Below the pieces are notes generated by a model. That model saw only the letters and a program-made list of their open reading frames with translations, had not been told where the DNA came from and did not search any database. DNA of 64,000 nucleotides from the NCBI GenBank assembly GCA_947623455.1, contig OX392529.1:58113186-58177185 (forward strand), in the 5' to 3' direction. This stretch comes from Mimachlamys varia (Eukaryota > Mollusca > Bivalvia > Pectinida > Pectinidae). The position numbers and the translations under genes are program-made. Numbering within the stretch: the stretch's first letter is position 1; the number at the start of each line of letters is the position of its first letter. Shown here in pieces: positions 22,640 to 33,700 of the stretch.

Positions 22640-23562
22640 AACCTACAGAGGTACCAGCATGCATGATGATGACAACACAGATAACGAAATGACTAAGAAA
22701 CATAAAAAAACTGTCAGAGTCTCACCATATGATGGGACATCTCCCTGGGTTGATTTCAAATCGCATTTCTAGGCTTGCTCTTGAATAAATCGATGGTCTA
22801 CAAGTGAAAAGGCCTAGCAGTGTCAAGCTCGAGGGATACTGGATGACCTCGATATTCCTGATCAGGAGGATTATGAGGCACTGGTCAAAGCATTGGAACA
22901 GAGATTTGCTCCTCCAAAGTTGTATAGGGTTCAGTTGATGGAGAGGCGCAAGAAAGCCACCAAAAGTCTACCTGGGTTAGGGCAAGCAATTTGATGACTT
23001 GTGAACTTAACATATCGCACAGAATAAAGTGATGATAAGGAGTCTTTGGCTAAACAACTGTTCATTGAAGCCCTTGCAGACTCCGAGATGCGCATACGCA
23101 TTAAGCAGTCCAGGCCTAAGAATTTGACTGAAGCTATAAAGTTATCATTTGAGTAAGAGGCATACAACCGTTATGAACAGAAGTAGGTCAGTCATATCTC
23201 CGTAACACATCTGAGGGGTAAGAGATGATGAAGCTGCTTCAAGATATGCAGAAAAAGTGCAAACTAGAAATAGACGTTGAAGATGAAACCAAGGAACAAG
23301 TCCAGCACAAAGTACAGTGGGGGCCAAGAACAATAACTGTTTCAATTGTGGAGAGGAGGGTCACTTCCACAGAAAATGCCCCAAGCCTAGAAAAAAGAAA
23401 GATACTAAAAGAAATCATACAAACGTCATCAAGTCCCTGGAGCTCGGGTGTCGTTCTTGTGAAAAATAAGGACGGGAGTCAAAGCATTGGAACAGAGATT
23501 TGCTCCTCCAAAGTTGTATAGGGTTCAGTTGATGGAGAGGCGCCAGAAAGCCAACAAGCCAC
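22640..23562 (+). pseudogene. Scrambled Ty3/gypsy gag with zinc knuckle, joined to a piece of pol
   Basis: Plus-strand gag remains in several frames. VSPYDGTSPWVDFKSHF (22,715-22,770) and YEALVKALEQRFAPPKLYRV (22,874-22,934) are capsid-like. LFIEALADSEMRIRIKQS and LTEAIKLSFE follow (23,060-23,155). NCFNCGEEGHFHRKCPKP (about 23,335-23,390) is a CX2CX4HX4C zinc knuckle. Immediately after comes EIIQTSSSPWSSGVVLVKNK (23,410-23,470), the start of a gypsy reverse transcriptase; protease and linker are missing, so an internal deletion fused gag to pol. At 23,479-23,555 the sequence jumps back to a second copy of the gag piece ALEQRFAPPKLYRVQLMERR. Numerous stops make it inactive. Confidence 0.82.
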
Positions 23563-23945
23563 CACCATGAAGAAGGTTTGAGGAAGACATTAGTACACCG
23601 AAAACGAAAGTATAGGAGTTTTCCGTTTTCACACGAAAACCAACGATCCTGTCGTTCCCATCTTGCAGCAGTTGTGAAACGCGAAGTCGTTTGTGCAACA
23701 TTATAGCCACCCCTCCAAAACCTCTTCAATGCCTAGCCTCTGGCTCTAGGATCCCATGATCATGCCTACCGAAAACCTTGAAATTGTCACTGATTGTATT
23801 CAAGAAATCAACTTATTCCGGCATCAACCAATGCTCTACTATAACGCAGATATCCAAGTTTTCAAATGTGTCGCAATGGTATGGGGTACCGTACATAGCC
23901 CCGCGCATGTTCCACGACTGAATATTCATACTGATCGACATCAGC
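23563..23945 (-). pseudogene. LINE ORF2 N-terminus: endonuclease, truncated
   Basis: Read on the minus strand from ATG at 23,943, it encodes MNIQSWNMRGAMYGTPYH then DICVIVEHWLMPE, a stop, FGRHDHG, GFGGVAIMLHKRLRVSQLL and NDRIVGFRVKTENSYTF, ending near MSSSN. This is the N-terminal part of an apurinic-like LINE endonuclease (N-x-QSWN with the catalytic Asn; EHW with the catalytic Glu). It starts about 20 bp after ORF1 stops, as expected for a bicistronic LINE. Two in-frame stops are present (after MPE and before RGFGG). The element is cut off at about 23,563, where the gypsy fragment begins. The family is not certain. Confidence 0.8.
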
Positions 23946-23963
23946 AGAATAAGTGTAACTGTT

Positions 23964-25438
23964 CTAATCGCAATCATAACTGAAGTCATTCCACCTAGCT
24001 GTATTGTCCGTTTCGTACTGGTCCCGCCAATAATTCCTACGTTCGTTTACCTCTTTGTCGTCGTGATACCGTTCACTATTCACGTTGAATCCTTTATTCG
24101 AATCACGCATATCCGCACGCACATACCAGTCTCTAACAAGAACACCTTCCGGCCAGAAGTTATTGCCTTTTGCGGTTTCACGAACATTCAGGCGTGCTGT
24201 ATAATTAGGATCTTCGGTATCCCAGAACTTTAATATTCTGACATGTGTCACAGTAACACCGCATTGCTCACCATAGGGAGTTATAGAGTTAATCACTTCA
24301 TCACTGGAGCCATTCCATTTGATCCTCGACATCAGAAGCCTTTTTGTTCTTTGTTTACGCTTCACACCTTGGAAAACGTAACTGTGCTTTGTAGATTTTG
24401 TAGAAGAATCTTTCTTTGTTGGACGAGGGACTTCCTTGCCATGTTTTATAGCTGCAGCATACGAATCAAACACGAGCAGATTACTCGTTGCGACCTTGTC
24501 AGTATGTGTGTCTTTGTTCGATGTCGGCAAACAACGCTTCTCGGATTTTGACGTAACTTTCTTATTGTCTGCCTGTGCTTGTTTCTCGTTGCGTTTAGGG
24601 ATTAAAGGTAATTCCTGCTCAGTTTTTGATGATGAATTAATATCTATAACTATATCGTCGGTATTTTTAGAATGAGGCGAAACACGCGGTGGTTCATTGG
24701 ATATCACTTCAGCGTGAGTGTTTAACTCGCGTTCAAGAGTTGATATGTGCATGTCCTTTGCTCTCATTTCCATTCGAGACTGTCTATTTCAGCTTTCATA
24801 CTTCTAATCTCTAATTGAGAATCTTGCACTATATAGTCAAGGCGATCCAACAATTCAATGCGCAAACCTATGAGAAGTTGAAACAGGTCTGCTGTTGCGT
24901 CAGATGTGATATAAAGTTGTGCTGATTGCAATTCTCCAATATCGGCGCGTAAGGGTGTTCCCAAGGTAATTTGCGACACGTCAATATTACGTTGTTGTGT
25001 GCTATCGCTATGCAGGTCTAAAGTTGCGTTGAGGTCTACTTTCTTATTTCTGTCTCTGTAGCACAACAGTCCCCTTATATCGTGACTTTGGACATCTCCT
25101 TCGATATAATGGAACAGAAGATATATGCCATCCAAAAGTTTCTGTACGAAAGTCACAACCCCACCTTTTCTACGATTCACGAGTGTTCCTTTAGGAGTAG
25201 ATGGGTATTTACTCAGAGCTGTATCGTATAATGATTGGCGAACATTCAATAGGTCCTCGATTTCTTCATTATATCTTTCCTTTATTTTATCCTTAAATGC
25301 AGATCTGTCGAGCGAACCGGCGATTTTACTAATATGTTCGTGAATACCTCTATCTATTTGAGTAGAAGTCATACTTTCTTCGTTTGTATTAACTACCGTC
25401 TTTAGATGGGTAACACTGTCGTCCATGTTATCATTCAT
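23964..25438 (-). pseudogene. LINE ORF1 (coiled coil plus RRM-like domain), one frameshift
   Basis: Two overlapping minus-strand frames form one ORF1-type protein of about 490 residues. The first (25,438-24,764) is polar and ends in a heptad-rich region (GLRIELLDRLDYIVQDSQ, LEIRSMKAEIDSLE). The second (24,773-23,964) opens with MRAKDMHISTLERELN, which continues the same coiled coil, so a single-base indel at ATGGAAATGA (about 24,770) splits one gene. A basic, low-complexity linker follows. The C-terminal region RLLMSRIKWNGSSDEVINSI through GVTVTHVRILKFWD and FWPEGVLVRDWY looks like a nucleic-acid-binding, RRM-like domain, typical of LINE ORF1 RNA chaperones. The following ORF2 start supports this. 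A host gene is less likely because no introns are needed. Confidence 0.72.
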
Positions 25439-26370
25439 ACCGAATTTCCTTGTCCGATATTAGCATTTATCTCCGTACGCCTATCCGACGTCGTACTGTG
25501 TGGTAAAGCTAACTATTCATGCGCGACAGAGCGTGACGAATCATCGATCGTGAGATCCACTACAGGTACAGGTAAACACCCGTGTATACAAAAATGTATA
25601 TACAATATATAGAGATAGTGTCAGTTTCATATATCAAAAATTATAATGTCCAATACAACACAATCACTTGATATACGTCACCTTTCTCCAAATATCTATC
25701 ATCTATGGTATCATCACACTGCACACAAACGTTCAGAACAATTTCCAATTTATGTAAACCACATAAATCCTTGGTACAGTATTACGACACACCAAAGTAC
25801 TGTCAACATACGTCGACGACATCTTGACGTGATAAAAAACACATCCTTCTCAGGAAAACTTACCAATTCGTATATTTCCCCCATTTTAAATATATTTGAC
25901 TTTTTCTCATTATTGGCAGAAACAAATGCCTGTTGTCATTTGCCATAGAGTACAACAGGGCCTGAAAATTTGTAACAGCTCTATTTGGACCAAAACTAGG
26001 GTGTTCAACATACGATTTCTTTGAACTTTAGTTTAGATCCATATGTTGCAGTTATTAACAAATGTTCAAGTCCATGTGGTAAGATAAACCAATCCAGTTA
26101 TTCATTTCCCAAACATAATTACCAAACGAGATAATAATTCACAAGGCTTATTATTTCTATCTAAAATGTAAGTACGGTTTTGCTTTCTTTTTTCTACAAC
26201 TGGTACTGCATGTACCTCTTTATAAAACAGCATACATTAAACCTACTTGGTTTAAACCTTAAATGTGACTAGGATTTAACATTCAGTTTACATAATTTAT
26301 GTCTACAATAATGACACATTGTCACTGGTGCTATTAATAAACTTCCACGAAGCATTTAGTATTACTGATC
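25439..26370. other. LINE 5' leader and gene-free DNA
   Basis: About 25,439-25,600 probably holds the 5' untranslated region of the minus-strand LINE (GC-richer, CpG-containing). A 100-codon plus-strand frame at 25,646-25,948 is unrecognised. The rest shows nothing. Confidence 0.4.
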
Positions 26371-26375
26371 ATCAA

Positions 26376-26664
26376 ATTAACGAAAAACGGACGCTGAGCT
26401 TGAGATTTTGAGTGTGTACTCCAATCTCACCTTGAGTCGGTCTCAAGTACGTTTGTGATATCGAAGCCAGTCCAAGCTTGCACAAAGCAACTCAAATTGA
26501 GATTTGAACTCAACTTGAGATTTGAACTCAACTTGAGATTTGAACTCAACTTGAGATTTGAACTCAAACTCAATCTCAAATTGTGGCTTTCACAAAGTAC
26601 TTACGTTCAAAATCTCAACTCAACTTTTGAGATTTTGCTCAAATGTTTGAGACAGCTCAAGGGC
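26376..26664. repeat. CTCAA/TTGAG-rich palindromic region with an 18-bp tandem repeat
   Basis: About four direct copies of an 18-bp unit (TTGAGATTTGAACTCAAC) lie at 26,501-26,575. The unit is itself nearly self-complementary. The left edge (ACGAAAAACGGACGCTGAGC at about 26,379) recurs inverted at 27,312-27,345, so this stretch is probably part of a larger foldback structure with the Harbinger remnant. Confidence 0.6.
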
Positions 26665-27399
26665 AGTCTCAGCCCAGTCTCAAAGATGGCGATTAAACCG
26701 AGGATCTTTCATACGACTGTTTTGAGAAATTATATCTACAAGGTATTTGCATCGTTTGTGTTGTTTTTCATAGAAAAATGTACAAAGTTAAGGGTAAACT
26801 ATGGAAACAAATTATTGATCATACCTAGAATTACATTAACTACATGTTATTGTACCGATAAATTGTCTAGTTGAAGGCTAACATCATCTCGGAAATTAGG
26901 CCGTGCAGTCAGTCCGACTTGGCCGCAAACAAGCTACGATTTTTCTTTGAATCATCTTTTAATATATCATTCAAAAGGTCGATTACTGATGGTTGTAAAA
27001 AATAGATATTTGTAACTTTTTATCAGAGGAATTGTTTAGGCAGTTTCAGTTTTTTGGACTCAATTTTAGGTGCTGAGCTGAGTTTTTACTTTGTGATAAC
27101 GTTTAGGTCTAAATTTAACACAAATTCAATGACCGATAATGAATACTGGGAACGATACAGGTTTTGTCTTCCAAACATTCATTTCATTTTAAACGTAATC
27201 TGCCCTGACCTAGAAACACCAACTAAACGTAGCATGGCAACATCTCCTCTCATGCAGTTACTTATAAGTTAGCGCTAAGGTATTTTGCGACATCACTTTT
27301 TACAAACTCAAGATCTCAAGCTCAGCGTTCGTTTTTCGTTATCACAAAGTAAAAACTCAGCTCAGCACCTCACGTTGAGTCCAAAATGCTGAGACTGCC
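26665..27399 (+). mobile_element. PIF/Harbinger remnant with inverted ends
   Basis: GGCAGTCTCAG starts at 26,665 and its exact complement ends at 27,399. A second inverted pair, GGTGCTGAGCTGAGTTTTTA through TTTGTGATAACG, lies at 27,069-27,101 and 27,337-27,369. Between them the plus-strand frame at 27,054-27,272 encodes NEYWERYRFCLPNIHFILNV, CPDLETPT and SPLMQLLI, followed after a frameshift by LALRYFATSLF. This matches the N-terminal helical region of HARBI1-like nucleases. The catalytic DDE domain is absent. A clear 3-bp target duplication was not found. Confidence 0.7.
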
Positions 27400-28054
27400 C
27401 ATGGGCAGACTTAAGTTCGAACTCAAGCTGAAAGAATGCTGAGCAGTTAATCAAGATGGACGGAATAATAAGAAAACGCAGAGCGAGAAGACGACAACAC
27501 TAAAACGAGGTACGGTGTTTGATGGATATATGGGAAAACGTCCCATTCTTAAAGATGGATCGGTAATTGATATTCTCGAGACTCCGTTTTGAGGAAACAC
27601 GTATTCTGTCATTAAGACTTTTGAAAACTACCGCTCGCTCGAAATTTTAAGGAATTCAAATTTTTTGTAAAAACAGAAACAATTCGCCCCCTTGCTCTGA
27701 TTTTGAATTATCATTTCCCGAAAAACAATAAATCAAATTGGTATGGCCTTACCAGATACATAATGAACACATAGGCACGTTAATCATTCAGCTTTTGAAT
27801 AGGTTCCTATTCATTAATGACACGGATCTTTTGCTGTGAAATATTCTGTTGAGATTCTGTCGCCAAGGCAAAATTGGCCATTCATCATATTATTAACGAC
27901 AAAGTCCGGGAAGACTCCGGCTGGAACTAAGAGTAATGGGACTTTCACTCGGCATCAGAACAGACGATCAATGGGTTGATGTCATCATCACACTATCTCC
28001 TTTTACTCGCTATGGGACAGTGATGAGATAGTCAGGACAGCGGTAGTGCTCACG
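27400..28054 (+). promoter_or_regulatory. Upstream region and likely 5' UTR of the receptor gene
   Basis: No gene is seen here. The last 150 bp before the ATG contain TGATGTCATCA (about 27,978-27,988), a CRE/ATF-like site, but no TATA box. Transcription start cannot be placed; an upstream non-coding exon is possible. Confidence 0.3.
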
Positions 28055-28355
28055 ATGCCTTCTAGGATAATACTCGTTGTTTTCTTTTGCTGTGATTTCG
28101 GAGTACATGTATCAGCATCTGAGGACATTGTCGTCGCATCTGTGATATCAAATGGCGGCAATCTGCCATACGACTACAGACGGGCGGCTCCAGCGGCTGA
28201 TTTGGCGGTGATAGAGATAAACGCTCGTTATAATGGTATCCTTAATTTTACATACCTTTACAGGGATCCCGGACCAGACTGTTCTGAAAACGATGTCGGG
28301 GCAATCGCTTCCGAACTTTATCATCGTCACAACATAACGGGACTCGTGGGTCCAG
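28055..28355 (+). CDS. Receptor guanylyl cyclase, exon 1 (signal peptide and start of ligand-binding domain)
   Basis: Codes residues 1-100. The ATG is followed by a hydrophobic signal peptide (IILVVFFCCDFGVHVSAS, about residues 4-22). The mature N-terminus then reads VASVISNGGNLPYDY, RRAAPAADLAVIEINARY, with N-glycosylation sites NFT at 64 and NIT at 93 and a cysteine at 76 in GPDCSEND. This is the first lobe of the ANF-receptor (periplasmic-binding-like) domain of receptor guanylyl cyclases, which bind extracellular peptides and make cGMP inside the cell. The exon ends GGTCCAG|GTCAGT in phase 1, completed by exon 2 to GP-ACS, a hallmark of the family. Intron 1 is 9,798 bp. An ANF-receptor protein lacking a cyclase cannot be excluded from the ectodomain alone. 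Confidence 0.92.
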
Positions 28356-29451
28356 GTCAGTAAACACATTCATATTTATAAAATAAATTTTCCATTGATT
28401 GTACGCCGAACGCGGCTTTCTGATTGGTTGAGATTTTTTTTCTTACCTCGATGAAAAAAAAATCCAAAAATGGCGCAAAAAATGTGACGGCACAATACGA
28501 CAATTGACGTTGCGTATTGATTTGTAAAATATAATCCGTTGTTAGACCAGTCAAATTATACATAAATATGTTTTAAATTTTAAAATAAGTTTCAAAAATT
28601 TATTATTTTTTTGTTTCTTAGGGTTATGAAAAAAATATTTGCTTGCAAGTTTTTGTAAGAATCCGCTACACGGATTCATACAGTTTGCAAACAATTTTTT
28701 TTTTCATACCCCAATGAAACTAAAAAAAAAGGGTCCTCAATAATTAAAAAGATATGTATTTTTTTCATCTATTATACTTTTAATCTGTAACTTATTTTTG
28801 TACTGTGTTTTTGAAATTGATGATAGAGATTAAGAGTTGAAGAGTTACATATTATACTTAAAAATGTATCATCCTGTTTAATATCAACAGGTGCACTTAT
28901 TTAAACAACAATATCCTGTAATATTTATGTGCAGCATTACAAGCAAACTTATAGTACTTAAAAAACCAGAAATCATGAAGAAACAATTATTAGTTATGGA
29001 ACTACAGAGGAATTACAAATGATAACAACATAATATCAACACAAAATTGCTGGAGAGACACATGCAGGAATTATAAAAATAAATAAATAATATCCCAACT
29101 GCATCAAAACCAAGCTTAAAACAGACAAACAGGAGCCGTAGAAAATAAACACAAAATAACCACTTAACAAAACTAAAGAAATAGACAGCCTTTGACATCG
29201 TGGATGGAATATCATACGCTTCTTACATTGTAACCAAAACACGTTCACTTTTGATATTTACATCATGAAATAGACAAAATATGTTGACTTATACTGAGTT
29301 ACGACATCCGTAAGTAAAAGTCACCAATTGTTCTTTGCTACAGTGCCGACATTTGTCATGACAACTACAACGTTACCATCAGTAAGAGTCATTCGCTCGT
29401 ATTCTTTGTCAGAACAAAAACGAAAACCTGAAACATCGACTAGAACATTTT
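28356..29451. other. Intron 1, first part
   Basis: AT-rich intronic DNA. At about 28,626-28,712 an imperfect inverted repeat (arms of about 40 bp, TATGAAAAAAA ... AGAATCCG and its complement) forms a MITE-like hairpin. The minus-strand frames at 29,013-29,248 are low-complexity and unrecognised. Confidence 0.5.
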
Positions 29452-30437
29452 AACGTTCGTAAAGCATTTACTAATTACAATGTAATATTCGTAAAACATG
29501 TACCAACTAACATTCGTAAAGCTTGTATTAATTAACATTCGTAAAACATGTACTAACTAACATTCGTAAAGCTTGTATTAATTAACATTCGTTAAGCATG
29601 TACTAACTAACATTCGTAAAGCTTGTATTAATTAACATTCGTAAAACATGTACTAACTAACATTCGTAAAGCTTGTATTAATTAACATTCGAAAAACATG
29701 TACCAACTAACATTCGTAAAGCTTGTATTAATTAACATTCGTAAAACATGTACTAACTAACATTCGTAAAGCTTGTATTAATTAACATTCGTAAAACATG
29801 TACTAACTAACATTCGTAAAGCTTGTATTAATTAACATTCGTAAAACATGTACTAACTAACATTCGTAAAGCTTGTATTAATTAACATTCGTTAAGCATG
29901 TACTAACTAACATTCGTAAAGCTTGTATTAATTAACATTCGTAAAACATGTACCAACTAACATTCGTTAAGCTTGTATTAATTAACATTCGTTAAGCATG
30001 TACTAACTAACATTCGTAAAGCTTGTATTAATTAACATTCGTAAAACATGTACCAACTAACATTCGTAAAGCTTGTATTAATTAACATTCGTAAAACATG
30101 TACCAACTAACATTCGTAAAGCTTGTATTAATTAACATTCGTTAAGCATGTACTAACTAACATTCGTAAAGCTTGTATTAATTAACATTCGTAAAACATG
30201 TACCAACTAACATTCGTTAAGCTTGTATTAATTAACATTCGTAAAACATGTACTAACTAACATTCGTAAAGCTTGTATTAATTAACATTCGTTAAGCATG
30301 TACTAACTAACATTCGTAAAGCTTGTATTAATTAACATTCGTAAAACATGTACTAATTAACATTCGTCACGCATGTACTAATTAACATTCGTAAAGCATG
30401 TACTAATTAAAATTCGTAAAGCATGTAGTAATTAACG
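29452..30437 (+). repeat. 25/50-bp minisatellite in intron 1
   Basis: Monomers of 25 bp built on TAACATTCGTAAA alternate between an A type (AAGCTTGTATTAAT) and a B type (AACATGTACTAACT), giving a 50-bp dimer repeated about 19 times. Each A monomer carries a HindIII site. The last five monomers lose the alternation and become B-like. Confidence 0.95.
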
Positions 30438-30775
30438 TCGTATGTCATGTTCAAATTCATTAACATTCAATATCGGACATAAAAGCTTTTAGGAATCTCA
30501 AAAATGTAATACATAGAAAATTCAATGGTTTGGTTTCCCGTTGAATAACAAATACATTTCACTCGTATACCAGATTTTAAAAATATTTTTACTCGCCAAC
30601 ATACAAAAACTAGAAATATATCAGTATGACATCCAAGTCGCTCACCGCCTAAGGATAATTATTTGAGCAAACGTTGAACGGAACTCGGGCCTGGATTTTT
30701 ATTGATTTTTGAATTAGGATGTTTTATTCAATTCATGTAACTGCAGGACTGATAACAATGAACTTATAGTGTAGG

Positions 30776-33700
30776 AGTAGGTGATCCCATGGGTGTCTAA
30801 GTCATCAGTATATTGTCGGTAGGTGATGTCATGGGTGTCTAAGTCATCAGTATATTGTCGGTAGGTGATGTCATGGGTGTCTAAGTCATCAGTATATTGT
30901 CGGTAGGTGATACCATGGGTGTCTAAGTCATCAGTATATTGTCGGTAGGTGATACCATTGGTGTCTAAGTCATCAGTATATTGTCGGTAGGTGATACCAT
31001 GGGTGTCTAAGTCATCAGTATATTGTCGGTAGGTGATACCATGGGTGTCTAAGTCATCAGTATATTGTCGGTAGGTGATACCATGGGTGTCTAAGTCATC
31101 AGTATATTGTCGGTAGGTGATACCATGGGTGTCTAAGTCATCAGTATATTGTCGGTAGTTGATACAATGAGTGTCTAAGTCATCAGTATATTGTCGGTAG
31201 GTGATCCCATGGGTGTCTAAGTCGTCAGTATATTGTCGGTAGGTGATACCATGGGTGTCTAAGTCATCAGTATATTGTCGGTAGGTGATACCATTGGTGT
31301 CTAAGTCATCAGTATATTGTCGGTAGGTGATCCCATGGGTGTCTAAGTCATCAGTATATTGTCGGTAGGTGATGCCATGGGTGTCTAAGTCATCAGTATA
31401 TTGTCGGTAGGTGATACCCTTGGTGTCTAAGTCATCAGTATATTGTCGGTAGGTGATGTCATGGGTGTCTAAGTCATCAGTATATTGTCGGTAGGTGATA
31501 CCATTGGTGTCTAAGTCATCAGTATATTGTCGGTAGTTGATACAATGAGTGTCTAAGTCATCAGTATATTGTCGGTAGATGATGTCATGAGTGTCTAAGT
31601 CATCAGTATATTGTCGGTAGGTGATACCATGGGTGTCTAAGTCATCAGTATATTGTCGGTAGTTGATACCATGGGTGTCTAAGTCACCAGTATATTGTCG
31701 GTAGGTGATCCCATGGGTGTCTAAGTCATCAGTATATTGTCGGTAGGTGATACCATGGGTGTCTAGGTCATCAGTATATTGTCGGTAGGTGATACCATTG
31801 GTGTTTCAGTCATGAGTATATTGTCGGTAGGTGATGTCATGGGTGTCTAAGTCATCAGTATATTGTCGGTAGGTGATTCCATGGGTGTCTAAGTCATCAG
31901 TATATTGTCGGTAGTTGATACAATGAGTGTCTAAGTCATCAGTATATTGTCGGTAGATGATGTCATGAGTGTCTAAGTCATCAGTATATTGTCGGTAGGT
32001 GATACCATGGGTGTCTAAGTCATCAGTATATTGTCGGTAGTTGATACCATGGGTGTCTAAGTCACCAGTATATTGTCGGTAGGTGATACCATGGGTGTCT
32101 AAGTCATCAGTATATTGTCGATAGGTGATGCCATGTGTGTCTAAGTCATCAGTATATTGTCGGTAGGTGATACCATTGGTGTCTAAGTCATCAATGTATA
32201 GTCGGTAGGTGATACCATGGGTGTCTAAGTCATCAGTATATTGTCGGTAGGTGATGCCATGGGTGTCAAAGTCATCAGTATATTGTCGGTAGGTGATACC
32301 ATGGGTGTCTAAGTCATCAGTATATTGTCCGTAGGTGATGCCATGGGTGTCTAAGTCATCAGTATATTGTCGGTAGGTGATGTCATGGGTGTCTAAGTCA
32401 TCAGTATATTGTCGGTAGGTGATACCATGGGTGTCTAAGTCATCAGTATATTGTCGGTAGTTGATACAATGAGTGTCTAAGTCATCAGTATATTCTCGGC
32501 AGGTGATACCATGGGTGTCTAAGTCATCAGTATATTGTCGGTAGGTGATGCCATGGGTGTCTAAGTCATCAGTATATTGTCGGTAGGTGATACCATGGGT
32601 GTCTAAGTCATCAGTATATTGTCGGTAGGTGATGCCATGGGTGTCTAAGTCATCAGTATTTTGTAAGTAAGTGATACCATGGGTGTCTAAGTCATCAGTA
32701 TATTGTCGGTAGATGATGTCATGGGTGTCTAAGTCATCAGTATATTGTCGGTAGGTGATGCCATGGGTGTCTAAGTCATCAGTATATTGTCGGTAGATGA
32801 TGCCATGCGTGTCTAAGTCATCAGTATATTGTCGGTAGGTGATGCCATGCGTGTCTAAGTCATCAGTATATTGTCGGTAGGTGATGCCATGGGTGTCTAA
32901 GTCATCAGTATATTGTCCGTAGATGATGTCATGGGTGTCTAAGTCATCAGTATATTGTCGGTAGGTGATGTCGTGGGTGTCTAAGTCATCAGTATATTGT
33001 CGGTAGGTGATGCCATGGGTGTCTAATTCATCAGTATATTGTCGGTAGGTGATGCCATGGGTGTCTAAGTCAACAGTATATTGTCGGTAGGTGATACCAT
33101 GGGTGTCTAAGTCATCAGTATATTGTCGGTAGGTGATACCATGGGTGTCTAAGTCATCAGTGTATAGTCGGTAGGTGATACCATGGGTGTCTAAGTCATC
33201 AGTATATTGTCGGTAGGTGATGCCATGCGTGTCTAAGTCATCAGTATATTGTCGGTAGGTGATGCAATGGGTGTCTAAGTCATCAGTATATTGTCGGTAG
33301 GTGATACCATGGGTGTCTAAGTCATCAGTATATTGTCGGTAGGTGATGTCATGGGTGTCTAAGTCATCAGTATATTGTCGGTAGGTGATGCCATGCGTGT
33401 CTAAGTCATCAGTATATTGTCGGTAGGTGATGCCATGGGTGTCTAAGTCATCAGTATATTGTCGGTAGGTGATGCCATGCGTGTCTAAGTCATCAGTATA
33501 TTGTCGGTAGGTGATACCATGGGTGTCTAAGTCATCAGTATATTGTCGGTAGGTGATGCCATGGGTGTCTAAGTCATCAGTATATTGTCGGTAGGTGATG
33601 CCATGCGTGTCTAAGTCATCAGTATATTGTCGGTAGGTGATGCCATGGGTGTCTAAGTCATCAGTATATTTTCGGTAGGTGATGTCATGGGTGTCTAAGT

